This document shows, in pieces, positions 36,578 through 48,500 of a DNA stretch of 64,000 nt. The notes below the pieces were generated by a model that saw only the letters and a program-made list of their open reading frames with translations, had not been told where the DNA came from and searched no databases. The position numbers and the translations under genes are program-made. Position 1 is the first letter of the stretch, and every line of letters begins with the position of its first letter. Source of the DNA: Apostichopus japonicus (taxonomy: Eukaryota > Echinodermata > Holothuroidea > Aspidochirotida > Stichopodidae); the NCBI RefSeq assembly GCF_037975245.1, contig NC_092583.1:13729764-13793763 (forward strand), written 5' to 3'.

Positions 36578-36655
36578 ATGTCTGCTTTGCACTGGGAAGC
36601 ATTACGGAAGCAACGAGTAGTGGACAAAAAGCACGAATGGGAACAAAAGTATAAG
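36578..36655 (+). CDS. Small charged protein exon 1
   Basis: 26 codons from the ATG, ending EWEQKYK. Donor GTATGA, phase 0. Confidence 0.8.
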
Positions 36656-39070
36656 GTATGACTAACTGAAGCATGCATGTAATTGTAAGACAGGACATAG
36701 TTCCAACTTGGTTTTTAACAACTACACTGACTGAGTAGGGCCTAGCTAGCAAAGAAAATTTCGGTAGCCTATTAAAACATGAGAAGCCTAGTATTGGCAG
36801 TATTGCCAAAAATTTAAGACTCAATGCTCTAGAGTTATATGCTATATATCTGATAATTGATATAGTGATAGTTGATACCCTAGCCTAGTACTAGTAGTAG
36901 TGATACAAAATCAGGGGTTTGCTGGAAATTCAATTTAGGCCAGGCCTATAAGCCTGTTTTCTTGTTACTCACTTCTGCCACAGTTACTTTCCACCATATG
37001 AACCACCATTTTCACCATGGCAGAGAAGCACGGTTTTCATGGCGGAAAGTAACCCTCTTCAAATCAATTTAAAGGGTGTGAAAACTCGCGAACAAAGAAA
37101 CATCTCATGCCCGTAATCTGACCTAGTTTTGAAGGAGGTGTAACAGAAGTGTTAGACACCACCATCGATCCCAGAAAATACACACACAGCTTGCTACCGC
37201 CGGTAATTAGACACTAGTGTACAGTCAATACATACAGCTACGGTCAATACCCACAACACAGTGTACATAGCAGCGTGGACATCTCAGGTCTAGATAAAAG
37301 ATAACAAGGTATCACATTTCATTACTGTCTGCATTTTGTAGCGACAAGAAGAAAACGTCATTTGCAAGCAACGGAAAGTTAACTTTTCGGAGCACAGTTT
37401 GGGGCGAGTTTTCAATGCCTTTAACATTTTGCAAATTAGCCAACCTAAGTTTAAAAAATATATCAATGACCTTTCTGGATAATCCATTGTCAATCAACTA
37501 TCATTGTTGTCTAGTCTTGTGTCTGTCCATTCATCATTAAAGAGAACTTGTGATGTACTTTTTGGCAGTTGGCCAAACTTAGGCCTATATCATCTTTGTA
37601 TTAAAAAAAAAATTATCAAGTCAAAAGGGCAACCTGTGGTTGATTCATCATGTTGTTAACCACATTGCGTTAAAACTGAAAGGATCATTTGTTCTTTCCT
37701 TAAATGACATTAATTTCTGTGTTTTATGATGAAGAACTATACTTTTTTGGCAATTGGAGTTGTACAGTGTATAATTAGTGTGTAGTGCTGTTAGTGTTTA
37801 GTTGTTGTTTGTGAACTTTTGTATCTGTTTTGTGCTGAAGTTGGGAGGGTTTAAAAAGGACTTCCTTTCTTGGCCCCATTTGCCTGAAATATGTAAGAAC
37901 TATTTGCTTGCTTTTTGCAGGAAGAGCTGAAGAAACTCATTGAACAGCACAGAAAAGAGTTTGAAGCTGGCAGCCAGAATCCAAATGACTCATCTTACGA
38001 AAAGCAACTTAACGCCTTGTTAGGCAGAGATGGAATGTGTCCAAGGGGACAATATCACAGATCTATCGATGAAGAGAGAAGAAGACAAATACAAGAAGCT
38101 GCCATCAAGGACTTTAGTGCCAAAATGAGCAGGCGATATAATGTGAGTATAAAGCTGCATAGGCCCTCCCTGATTGTGAGCTGATATTAACCAGGGAATA
38201 CAGAATTATCTGGTTTGTCTTGACAAAATGAAAATGTGCAAGTAAGCTAGACAAACTGTGCAAAGATGCATAGCACTTTGTTTTACATAGAAACCATGAT
38301 ATTTCATTAGAAACAAAAGCTGTAGAAGTTGTCAAAAAGTGCCATGCGAAACTTTTCCATGTAAAAATGATCTTTCCTTGTTGAGACTCGTGGTCATTCA
38401 GGGTAGTCATCCATCAAAGCCTCATCGGAAGGGAAATTCATGACTAATTAATCAGGCCAGGTCTCTCGAATTAGAATGTTTTAAGTTTCTCTAAATGAAT
38501 TAGTCCCCTTCCAAACAGGAAATACTTAGAACACTTTGTATCAATGGAGAACGAACCAAGTGAAATCAAGGATACTTTTCTTGTTTTGACATGTTGAGCA
38601 TAATTCACAAATTGAAACCAAGATTAAAAAGTCATAATTTTTACCTCCAAATTGCTCCAATTTTAAGTAATAATTGCAAGCAGGTTTGAATAACTGTGCT
38701 TTAATGGATGCACATCAGACACCACCAAATTATTCAATGACCTGGCCAAGGGTTAAGTAAAATCATTTTCAGTGAGGAAAGGCAATATGAAATTTACTGT
38801 AGAATAGTTGTTCAAGTAGGAACACGAGTGACCAGTATTTGCCTTTCTAGCTTATTTTGAGGTATCTCTGACTTCATTTAAGACAAGTAGACAACCCTGT
38901 GACCATCATTTTATTAATCTTTCTTTTTTTTTTTAACATTTCTTAGGTCTTCTAAGTTTTACACTTAAATCCTATACATCCGAAATAGTATGGAAGTATT
39001 TATAATAAACATAACAATTCCATCTGTTATATTTCTTTCACAGGATACCGACTTTGCCCAACTTTGGTAG
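36578..39070 (+). CDS. Small charged helical protein, three exons, unrecognised
   Basis: Exons 36578-36655, 37921-38142 and 39044-39070 join at GTATGA/TTTTTGCAG and GTGAGT/TTTCACAG, all phase 0, giving 108 residues: MSALHWEALRKQRVVDKKHE.. to ..DTDFAQLW. It is rich in Glu, Lys, Arg and Gln, helical throughout, with a short GMCPRGQYHRSIDEERRRQ segment in the middle. No signal peptide or membrane segment. AATAAA lies 225 bp after the stop. The size and heptad-like charge pattern resemble small cilium-associated or microtubule inner proteins, but I cannot assign a family. It is transcribed divergently from the minus-strand genes at its left and convergently with inversin. Confidence 0.82.
37069..37424 (-). 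mobile_element. TTAA MITE, copy 4
   Basis: Inverted copy with TTAA at both ends and both terminal inverted repeats. Lies in intron 1 of the small charged protein gene. Confidence 0.82.
37921..38142 (+). CDS. Small charged protein exon 2
   Basis: 74 codons with a strong acceptor (TTGCTTTTTGCAG) and donor GTGAGT. Contains most of the helix and the CPRGQYHRS segment. Confidence 0.88.
39044..39070 (+). CDS. Small charged protein exon 3 (stop)
   Basis: DTDFAQLW then TAG, after acceptor ATTTCTTTCACAG. Short, but phase-compatible and followed by an AT-rich 3' UTR. Confidence 0.75.
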   Translation, partial: DTDFAQLW

Positions 39071-39294
39071 TTTCTATGGTTAGGCAGCATCACATGTTAC
39101 AGAGTAGATGTTGCGGACCAAATGCTGAAATAACAAACGGACGCTCTGCCTCCAATGATGGCACAAGCATTCACCTTGTCAGTAGTTAAATTACTTCCAT
39201 TTGTAATGGTCCATTGTTTTTACCATTTCAATTTTGTCTTTTAATTTCATTGCTTCTTCATTTCAACTTGATAAAATATTGTAAACTTGCTGTA

Positions 39295-39300
39295 AATAAA
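39295..39300 (+). terminator. Poly(A) signal of the small charged protein gene
   Basis: AATAAA within TGTAAATAAATCATG, 225 bp after the stop. Confidence 0.55.
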
Positions 39301-39964
39301 TCATGTGAAAAAAATTACCCTTGCATTGCTTGTATCTTTTTCTTGTATCTTTAAGTTTAGTAAGTACTAACTTTTAGGTGACATAAAGGTATTTTTATAT
39401 ACTTTACATGTTGTACTGTGTTACACATCGATAGATAATGTGTTTGAAAGTCAAACAGTAACCTTGTTTATCACTGAATATTAGTTTACACAGCCTGAAC
39501 AAAAATTGTTAAAATTTATTCAGCGGAAAAATTATTTGACATTATTTTTCAGCCATTTCCATGAATTATACAGTAGCTTTGGCACATGCATCATGTTGCA
39601 GAAATGTTTCCTTACCTCAAGACGTTTTACCATTCTGGTGGAATCTGATCATATAGTTGAAGGACAAAGCTGAATCACAGAGCAAAGTCAGAGAAGTTTT
39701 CATTATTGCAAACTTACCCTAGACTGCCCTATAATTTAAGAAATAGCAATTCAAAAACACTGAAGGTAACAAAGCAATACAATATGAGAGAGGTTGAAGC
39801 AATATTGTTTTACAATTTATTGCTCACTGATATAAAGCAGTTAACATCCTACAGTAGTAAGCTAGTTTGACTTCACTGATAAAGCACATACAGCATAATA
39901 TATGATCAAAACCATAGGAGCAGCCCCAAAAGCCATAATCTGCCAACAATTACAACTGGTTTAC

Positions 39965-40351
39965 TTAAAGGCATTGAAGACTAGCCCCAAACCGCGTGCC
40001 GCCCTCTGAATAAAGTTAACTTTCCGTTGCTTGCAAGTGAAGTTTACTTCTTGTCGCTACAAAATGCAGACAGAAATGAAACTTGTTATCTTTTATCTGG
40101 ACCTGAGATCAGGGAGTTCCATAACTCCCTGCTGAGATGTCCATCGCTGTTATGTACAGCGTGTTGTGGGTATTGACCATAGCTGCATGTATTGACTGTA
40201 CACTAGTGTCTAATTACCGAAGCTAGCAAGCTGTGTGTGTATTTTCTGGGATCGATGGTGGTGTCTAACACTTCTGTTACACCTCCTTCGAAAATAGGTC
40301 AGATTACCGGCATTAGACATTTCTTTGTGCACAAGTCTTCACTCCCTTTTA
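39965..40351 (+). mobile_element. TTAA MITE, copy 5
   Basis: Forward copy. TTAA at left, degraded (TTTA) at right. Carries an extra small palindrome (AGGGAGTTCCATAACTCCCT) near 40,115-40,135 that the other copies lack. Confidence 0.8.
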
Positions 40352-41097
40352 TGCCAGGAGAGATAACCCTGATATAATTCCACAGGGATTTAAACTTACA
40401 CAATGGTTCCACACAGAACTCGCATTGCTCCACAACTTTATAGTAACAGCATTACACTATTAACTAAATTTTGTGCATATATGCAATTTCAGAAAACTTC
40501 CAACTTGAAGTTTTTTGTTATAATCATAAAGATCATGTAATCCCTCCCTAACATTCCCCCAAAAAGTATATTCTATAAATGGATACTTGAAATAAATGAG
40601 TTAAACCACCACCTGGTATAAAAAGTACAAAATAAAGAGCTTACACCATATTAAGATTAACCAAAGTTTCCCGAAAGTGCAGCACAATGGAGCAAGCTAA
40701 AATAGGCTTCTATAAATAAAAATAAGATTTTCCACAGTTCTTCATACTTTTGATTTTCTCTGTCAAGTTGGGCAAACAGTCTGTTAGCCACGGAATTTTA
40801 AGTATAGCCCAATGGAGAGTGAATTTTACCACTTTTATTTAAATATTCATTTACTTGCAGATACCATTTCACTTTACATCATTGAAAAATGTCTCTTAAC
40901 ATCTACATAGCCAAAATTGAGGTATTCAAAATAGCCTCATGGAACAGTTTAATAGCACTAAAAAGACAAAAGCAATAGTAATAAACATGAATAAATAGAT
41001 AAATCTATGATGATTAATAAGCACAGCTATGGTATCTCTGGCTTTTAACTCGCTTAATGTTTTTGATCATAATCGTAACCTATGCAGAGTGTTGGTG

Positions 41098-41126
41098 GAG
41101 TGTGTGTGTGTGTGTGTGTGTGTGTG
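41098..41126. repeat. (GT)n microsatellite
   Basis: About 13 GT units in the convergent intergenic region. Confidence 0.9.
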
Positions 41127-41651
41127 ATGCCTTGCTTCTAAACACAATATCTCAAGAAGGAAAGCTTGGACCAATGTCATATTTGGTGTACATGAGTACC
41201 ATATTGAGTAGAACCCTATTGGTTTGTGGGGGAGGTCAAAAGTCATTTGGCGTCACCAGGGGCCAACTAGTGACAACCTTGTAAACACGATATCTCACAA
41301 AGGGAAGCTAATACCAATCATATTTCGTGAGTAGGAGAACCACAATGAGTATCTCTGGCTTTGACTAGCTTTTGTATACTTGTAAAGGTGTAACAGTTTA
41401 TGATACTCTAGATTGGCTAGGTTCTCTGTATTGCACGTCATATGATGCTTTCTGTGACTGTATAAAAATAAAAAACCCTCATTCTTATTCTACTGTGACA
41501 TCAATGGCATATCAAATTACATCTGTGTCTCATGAATACTGAAGAATACTGAAATTGTCTAGCTTCTTGTGTGACTTATAAAATCCATTTGTTGAGACAT
41601 TATTCCTGACCAAACCATTTTTGTTGCACCATGTTGTTTACAAGTGTTAAT

Positions 41652-41777
41652 ATATATGTATGTATTTTAGATCCTCCTGCAAGCAGCCATCATTAACGTC
41701 CATGATTATGAATTGTCAATTGTCAACAACTCTGTAACTGGACGAAATACATGAATCTTGGAGTGGCTCGAACTCGA
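41652..41777 (-). mobile_element. tRNA-derived SINE, copy 2 (deleted)
   Basis: Same family, with an internal deletion of about 70 bp in the body and most of the tRNA-like head missing. Confidence 0.65.
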
Positions 41778-42433
41778 ATATATAGCATATGTAACTGTCC
41801 AAAGGAGACAAATCTGAACAAATTCCAAACAGCTCACTCAATGAATGTTTACTTTGCAAATATAAAATATATAGTTTTGACATTACTTTCTTAAGTTCCA
41901 CAAACCTTTCCTCGTGAGAAACTAAGACACAATGTAACGAGCAAGATACCATGGTAAAAAAAAATTGTAACAAATATAAAACATCAGTATTTTCTTCCTT
42001 TCAAATAAGTGCACATAAGAGCACATTGCAGCCAAAATGTTAACATGAATAATTACACCGCACAGAACCTATAATGATTCTCTCAAAAACATCAACATTT
42101 GATATCAGAAATGACATTCAGGTAACCAAAATCACTTGCAACTTCCTGCCAAATTTCGTCTGGGCCTAATGACAGGTATCGTTTATCCCCACGGAAAGCA
42201 AGCCAGGGCTAGCTGGTACAGTTGTTCAAGGTGGCTCACAACTTTTATATTGCTATAAATACAGAATACAACATTCACGGTGGTTCCGATTTCTTTATAA
42301 TACCACAAGACATAATTGAATACAACAAACTCATTGCACAAAAGCATGGAGAAAGATTACAGATTAGGTTGTAGGAGTAAACAGCTAATTATTGCCAGCC
42401 AGGGTTCCTCCTTCTAGATAAGCCAATGTTTAT

Positions 42434-42507
42434 TTATTTCAGTCTGGTTTCCTTTACATGTAAGTTGCCTCTCTCCTCACTAGCTGAGCTCGGTAATTTT
42501 GAAAGAC
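42434..42507 (-). CDS. INVS: INVS last coding exon (stop)
   Basis: LSKLPSSASEERGNLHVKET then RLK and TAA. Acceptor CTCTTACAG. AATAAA overlaps the stop on the minus strand (42429-42434), though the true poly(A) site may lie further on. Confidence 0.78.
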
Positions 42508-45500
42508 CTGTAAGAGAAATGTAAGAGAGGAGTTTGTATCCCTTATTCAACCCCCAAACCTGCCCCCTTCCCCTATTAACACCCTGGTCCCACACCTTGT
42601 GTACAATACAGCCAAAGCAAGGTTTTCCTTTAGATATTTGAGGAGGTGGGGAGGTGATTGTTCATCATAAATTAAAGATGAAGGGTTACTTCTCCTCTAA
42701 AAAGAAAACTTCAGAAAGAGGTATCAAAATACAACCCTGCATAGATGGTAGTTTTGTCATGGTATGTGTGACACATCAAAAATCATTTCTTGCCCAAAGT
42801 CATTATTTCAGGTAGATTCAGCACTCACCTTTGGTTGATAAACTGTTCTCTTTTAGCAGTTCATTACTTGCTGACCTTATTCGACTTGGATGAAGCTTCT
42901 GCCTTCTGGACGGTTTATTTGGAGCCAGGTTGAAAGATTTACTCTCTATTACCGAATGACAAACAAAATGACACACATTCATCAGTTACCAGTTCAATTG
43001 TTTTAACCATTAAAATACATTAAAAATACTTAGTAATATTTAAACATTGACTATGATTTAATTTTTTTTACTATTAACATACTTCTGAAATTGTTTTGGA
43101 CTATATGCGTTTTGGTTTTTAGTATCGTTTAGTACGGGTGTGTTTATTATATTGTTGCTTTTGGCCTTTACATCTTTTGCCTTATTGGTTCTATATATTT
43201 AATATTTTGGTGTTTGTTACTATTTGTTTTTAGGTTTTACATTTGTAAAGCGCTTTGAGCAGCTTTGCTGATTATGCGCTATATGAATATTACTTATTAT
43301 TATTAAATGTCTGAAATGCACTGTAAAAAGCTAACACAATAAATAGAAAACATAAATGCATCAGATGTTTGAAGATAAAAGTACTTCTCTTCTAACCTGT
43401 GCCATTATGTAAATTTTTGCAGCAAAGTTAACAACTCCAGGGAAATGAAGTATTTCACACAGTCAGAGATCTCACATTCTTCAGTATAACATTCAATCAT
43501 TGCCATTTATTTTTCACTACCCATTCACACACATTAAATATGGTATTAACTATTAAGATAGGCATACCTTGTACATGACCCGTTGGCATGGTAACTGCTG
43601 ATGATGACCTCTGCCTTCTAACTTGGCCACTAGTTGTAAGTTTCACTTGTTGTTTTTCATCTGAAAAAAAGTACAAAATATTGAAAAGATAAATAGAGTT
43701 AAAAAATTATTTCACATACACTATCTTGCACCTTTTTGCACATGACTGCAATTGACTAGTGCTCTGCATACTCTATTAAACTTTACTCTACTTTATTCTA
43801 TAAAATTAGGTTCTGGGTATAATCAACCCTGCAGTGTTTTTTTTCTCTGTATAAAAAAGCAAAAAAAAGGATTTAATTTTCTCAGTTACCAGTTTCAATA
43901 TGACAGTGTGTTCAGAATATTGGTGCCAAAAAACTTGCTCAAGAAGGAAGGAATTATAAAATGATTCAATGAAATTTGCTTTACTTGAAAACAAATTAGT
44001 TGTAAAATCTTGCAGTGGTGACAAAGATGATAAAGTTGACTCACTTTTTGAAGTTGGCCCGTTACCGAGACCAGTATTATTCTCTACGATACGTCCTCGC
44101 CAGTCAAACTCGGACTTCGGAGACGGTGATGGCCAGCTACTGAGACGATCTCTGGATGGCGATTTGACCGTCACCTTGCCTCTCGGTGGTCTCTGCTGGG
44201 CGCTCTTGACCCGCCCCTTTGAAGCGCCTTTGTTCTGGATACTTGGTAATGTCCTCTCTGTGCTGATTTCCTTCCTTTCTAACTCAAACTGAATTTTTGT
44301 CACCGATTTGAAGGAGTCGTGCTTATCAGCGGAAGGACCGGCTGGGTCCTTTTCAGTTCTCTTCGTGCTAGATGGTAGATGGTTAGTTTCCAAACTTGTT
44401 CTTCTGCTTCTTCTTGGCCTCCTCATGATTCCTTCGCCATCTATCAGAGGATTTTTCTGTTCCCTGTCGTTCACCGCTTTCTCGTTCTGCTTCACACTTC
44501 TCGAGAGAGTCTTACGTTTTTCTAAAGGCGCGAAGAGTACCCGTTCCCCCCTTACCCCAAACTTGGATGGATCTGATTTTGATGATGATGGTGCATTTTC
44601 CAACTTGGCCTCTGTTTTTGGTTTTCTTTTCTTCAATTCCTCCTTTTTGGTGTATTGTAAATTTTCTTTCGAGGTTAGAGAGTTAACATTGATACTATCA
44701 GATTTTTGTCGAGACCTCCGTCTAGTCTTACTGTTCTCTTTGCCAGCTATCTCTCTGTCATCACTTCCACTCTTTTTCCGAGCATTCTCATTAATTTTCA
44801 TAGCCGCTTCAAGAGATTCTTCTCGGTCAGTCTGTGATTTTCCTTTGTGATCATCTGCTGTCCCTTCCCCACCAACCTCATCTATACTCTCATGGATTTG
44901 GCCTGTTTTTCTAACAGTCTTAAAAGTTTCAAGAACCTCTGAGTTATAAGAATTGACATCTTGACTTTGACTCAATTCTTCTGTGAAGAAAACCCTTTTC
45001 CTTACATCAGTCTCAGATTCACTCCTCTCCCTCCTCTTAAAATCCTCATCCTCTTCTCGCTCTCTACTCTCCACAAATTCTTGATATTCTTTCTGTCCTT
45101 TTAATTTTGCCTCAGTATCATTTTTAAACGTATTTCCATCCACCTCGTATTCTGCTTTCGTTTCCACCTTCTCAAAAAGACTCTCACTTTCCGGAAGTTT
45201 CTGCTTTGGATCTTTCCCCAAATCTAAACTAATTCTGCTACCATTCCCTGCCTCCTCCTCATCATCTACCCTATACTCTTCGCCGTCGGTCTGCACAGTA
45301 ATTTCGCTCGCCATATCTGTTGTTTCCTCGGTGAGATGGAATTTCCCCGAATGACTCTTTACATCGCAAACTTCTCCAATCTCACTGTCTATTTCAAGTG
45401 TTTTTTTCTCTCCTACTCTATTGGCACTGTGTACTATTGCTGTATCAGGTTCATTCATATTGCTCTGTGGTTGTGTTTCACTGCCCTTTGCTCCATCTAT

Positions 45501-48500
45501 CAGCAATTGCTGCTGCAATTCATTTTCTTCTCCATCTCTGTCATCTCCAGCAGTTTCACATCTTCCAGTATCAGCCTCCTCACCTTCTTTCTCTGCTGGT
45601 GTGCCTCCATCAGCCTCAGATGGTCTCATCTTACTGCCCTTGGACTTATCCTTGGAAGATTCTTTATCCTTGGAAGATTCTTCTAAGCTACTCTGTCCAC
45701 ACTCTTTCTTCCTACGAGGATTAAGAAGATTAAGGTAGTATACAAATAATTTCATTTTTTTCGAAGTGTATTTCCTTCTTTCAAACGGCAGGCTAAAATC
45801 TGACATCACAACCCCTAGCCGTACAGGCAAGTGTGAATTATTGAAAATTGTGACTTCAGTGAGTCCCACTATAGTCCCACTATGCTACCCATATCTTACT
45901 CCTCCAAGTGTGCTCATTACACCCCACTATGCAACTCTTACCGTCACCACCATCATTCTACCCTCACCCACATTACACCTTATAATGTACCCTGTACCTG
46001 GCTCACACAAGTGTGCCCTATACACCCCACTTTGAACCATTAAAGCCCTTACAATCCCATTATTCTACCCTTACCCACATTACACCTCACAATAGCTTGC
46101 ACCAAGTGCTCTCATTGCACCCCATCATGCACCCTTATTGACTAGAACAACCCATCATTCTATCCTTACCATCATTTCACCTCACACTGTCACCGTTAAC
46201 TTGCTCAACAAAAGTGCAACGATTACATCCTATCATTGGAACCTTACTGCCATTATAACCCATTCTGATATCTGCACCCCCACCAACACCCCACCTTGCC
46301 TCTAATAACACCATTACGCAACCCCATACCACCGTTACCTTTCCTCTAATAACACCATTACGCACCCCCATACCACCATTACCTTGCCTCTTATAACACC
46401 ATTACGCACCCCCATACCATCGCTACCTTACCTCTAACAACACCATTACGCACCCCCATACCACCGTTACCTTGTCTCTTATAACACCATTACGCACCCC
46501 CATACCACCGTTACCTTGTCTCTTATAACACCATTACGCACCCCCATACCACCGTTACCTTGTCTCTTATAACACCATTACGCACCCCCATACCACCGTT
46601 ACCTTGTCTCTTATAACACCATTACGCACCCCCATACCACCGTTACCTTGTCTCTTATAACACCATTACCCACCCCCATACCATCGCTACCTTACCTCTA
46701 ACAACACCATTACGCACCCCCATACCACCGTAACCTTGTCTCTTATAACACCATTACGCACCCCCATACCACCATTACCTTGCCTCTTATAACACCATTA
46801 CGCACCCCCATACCATCGCTACCTTACCTCTAACAACACCATTACGCACCCCCATACCACCGTTACCTTGTCTCTTATAACACCATTACGCACCCCCATA
46901 CCACCGTTACCTTGTCTCTTATAACACCATTACGCACCCCCATACCACCGTTACCTTGTCTCTTATAACACCATTACGCACCCCCATACCACCGTTACCT
47001 TGTCTCTTATAACACCATTACCCACCCCCATACCATCGCTACCTTACCTCTAACAACACCATTACGCACCCCCATACCACCGTTACCTTGTCTCTTATAA
47101 CACCATTACGCACCCCCATACCACCGTTACCTTGTCTCTTATAACACCATTACGCACCCCCATACCACCGTTACCTTGTCTCTTATAACACCATTACGCA
47201 CCCCCATACCACCGTTACCTTGTCTCTTATAACACCATTACGCACCCCATACCACCGTTACCTTGTCTCTTATAACACCATTACGCACCCCCATACCACC
47301 GTTACCTTGTCTCTTATAACACCATTACGCACCCCATACCATCGCTACCTTACCTCTAACAACACCATTACGCACCCCCATACCACCGTTACCTTGTCTC
47401 TTATAACACCATTACGCACCCCCATACCACCGTTACCTTGTCTCTTATAACACCATTACGCACCCCCATACCACCGTTACCTTGTCTCTTATAACACCAT
47501 TACGCACCCCCATACCACCGTTACCTTGTCTCTTATAACACCATTACGCACCCCCATACCACCGTTACCTTGCCTTTAATAACACCATTACGCACCCCCA
47601 TACCACTGTTACCTTGCTGCTGCGTGCTTCCGTAGCTCTTCGTGCTTGACGAGTAATAATTTTCTCTCCAGGAAGGTTTTACGAACACAGTATCCGCGAA
47701 ATATGGCCTGAAGGAATGCAAAAGCACATTGCAATGAAAACAGCAATAAAATAAGTTTACAAAAAATAGGAACAAATGGAACGAAATTTGAGCCATATTA
47801 GGAAAAGTCCTAACAGAACAGAAGAAATAAAAACATGAAAATGAGCGGACAATCGTATCATGTTTGTTCAAACACATTATGTCTGCAATTTTATCGAACT
47901 TAATGATCATGGCTGAGCCAATTTTGCTGAGCCAGTATTAAGATGGAATTAATACACAAGAATTTTCAGTTTGACAGTTTTGCAGAAAATACTAAAAGGC
48001 TATTCTACTACTTTTAAAGTCCAAATGAGCCAAATGATTTACTTCTTTAAATTGAACAAAAAATATTTGCATTTGCATTTTTTATTACTTTGTTTTTATT
48101 TTGACCAATAATTAAGGGCTCAATATGTCTGCAATGTCTTATCATCACAAGGACTCTCTGAACAGTGACAGGCTAAGAGTATTCCAGATTGAGAGTTGGT
48201 TCATATTATTGGCCAATTATCTTGTAGGAAATTATCATTAAATTTTCTTTACATGGAAACAAAATACACATATAACTTTTGTTTAAGTTTTAATTATATA
48301 GTTTTTGTTTCATAAAATGAGAAATGACTTCATGAGAAAACTGCAGTATTAAAGTGATAAGCATTTTGTCCATCCTCCCTCATTGCACTCCCCTCCACCT
48401 CCTCCCCCACCCTCACACCATTTACAAGAAGTTATATTTGTTCTTCAACAATGTTAATGAACGGAACAAACCTGGATTCTGCTGGCTGCTAGGTCCCTGA

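Larger units (their letters stand above)
39301..42433. other. Convergent intergenic region
   Basis: Between the 3' ends of the plus-strand gene and inversin. Contains a TTAA MITE (39965-40351), a (GT)n run, a decayed two-copy repeat built around ACAC(A/G)ATATCTCA (41.13-41.35 kb) and a truncated SINE (41652-41777). No gene seen. Confidence 0.6.

Noticed and set aside
44308-45738. Plus-strand ORFs of 105-180 codons
   Set aside because: Antisense shadows of the large inversin exon, which is phase-locked to conserved exons.
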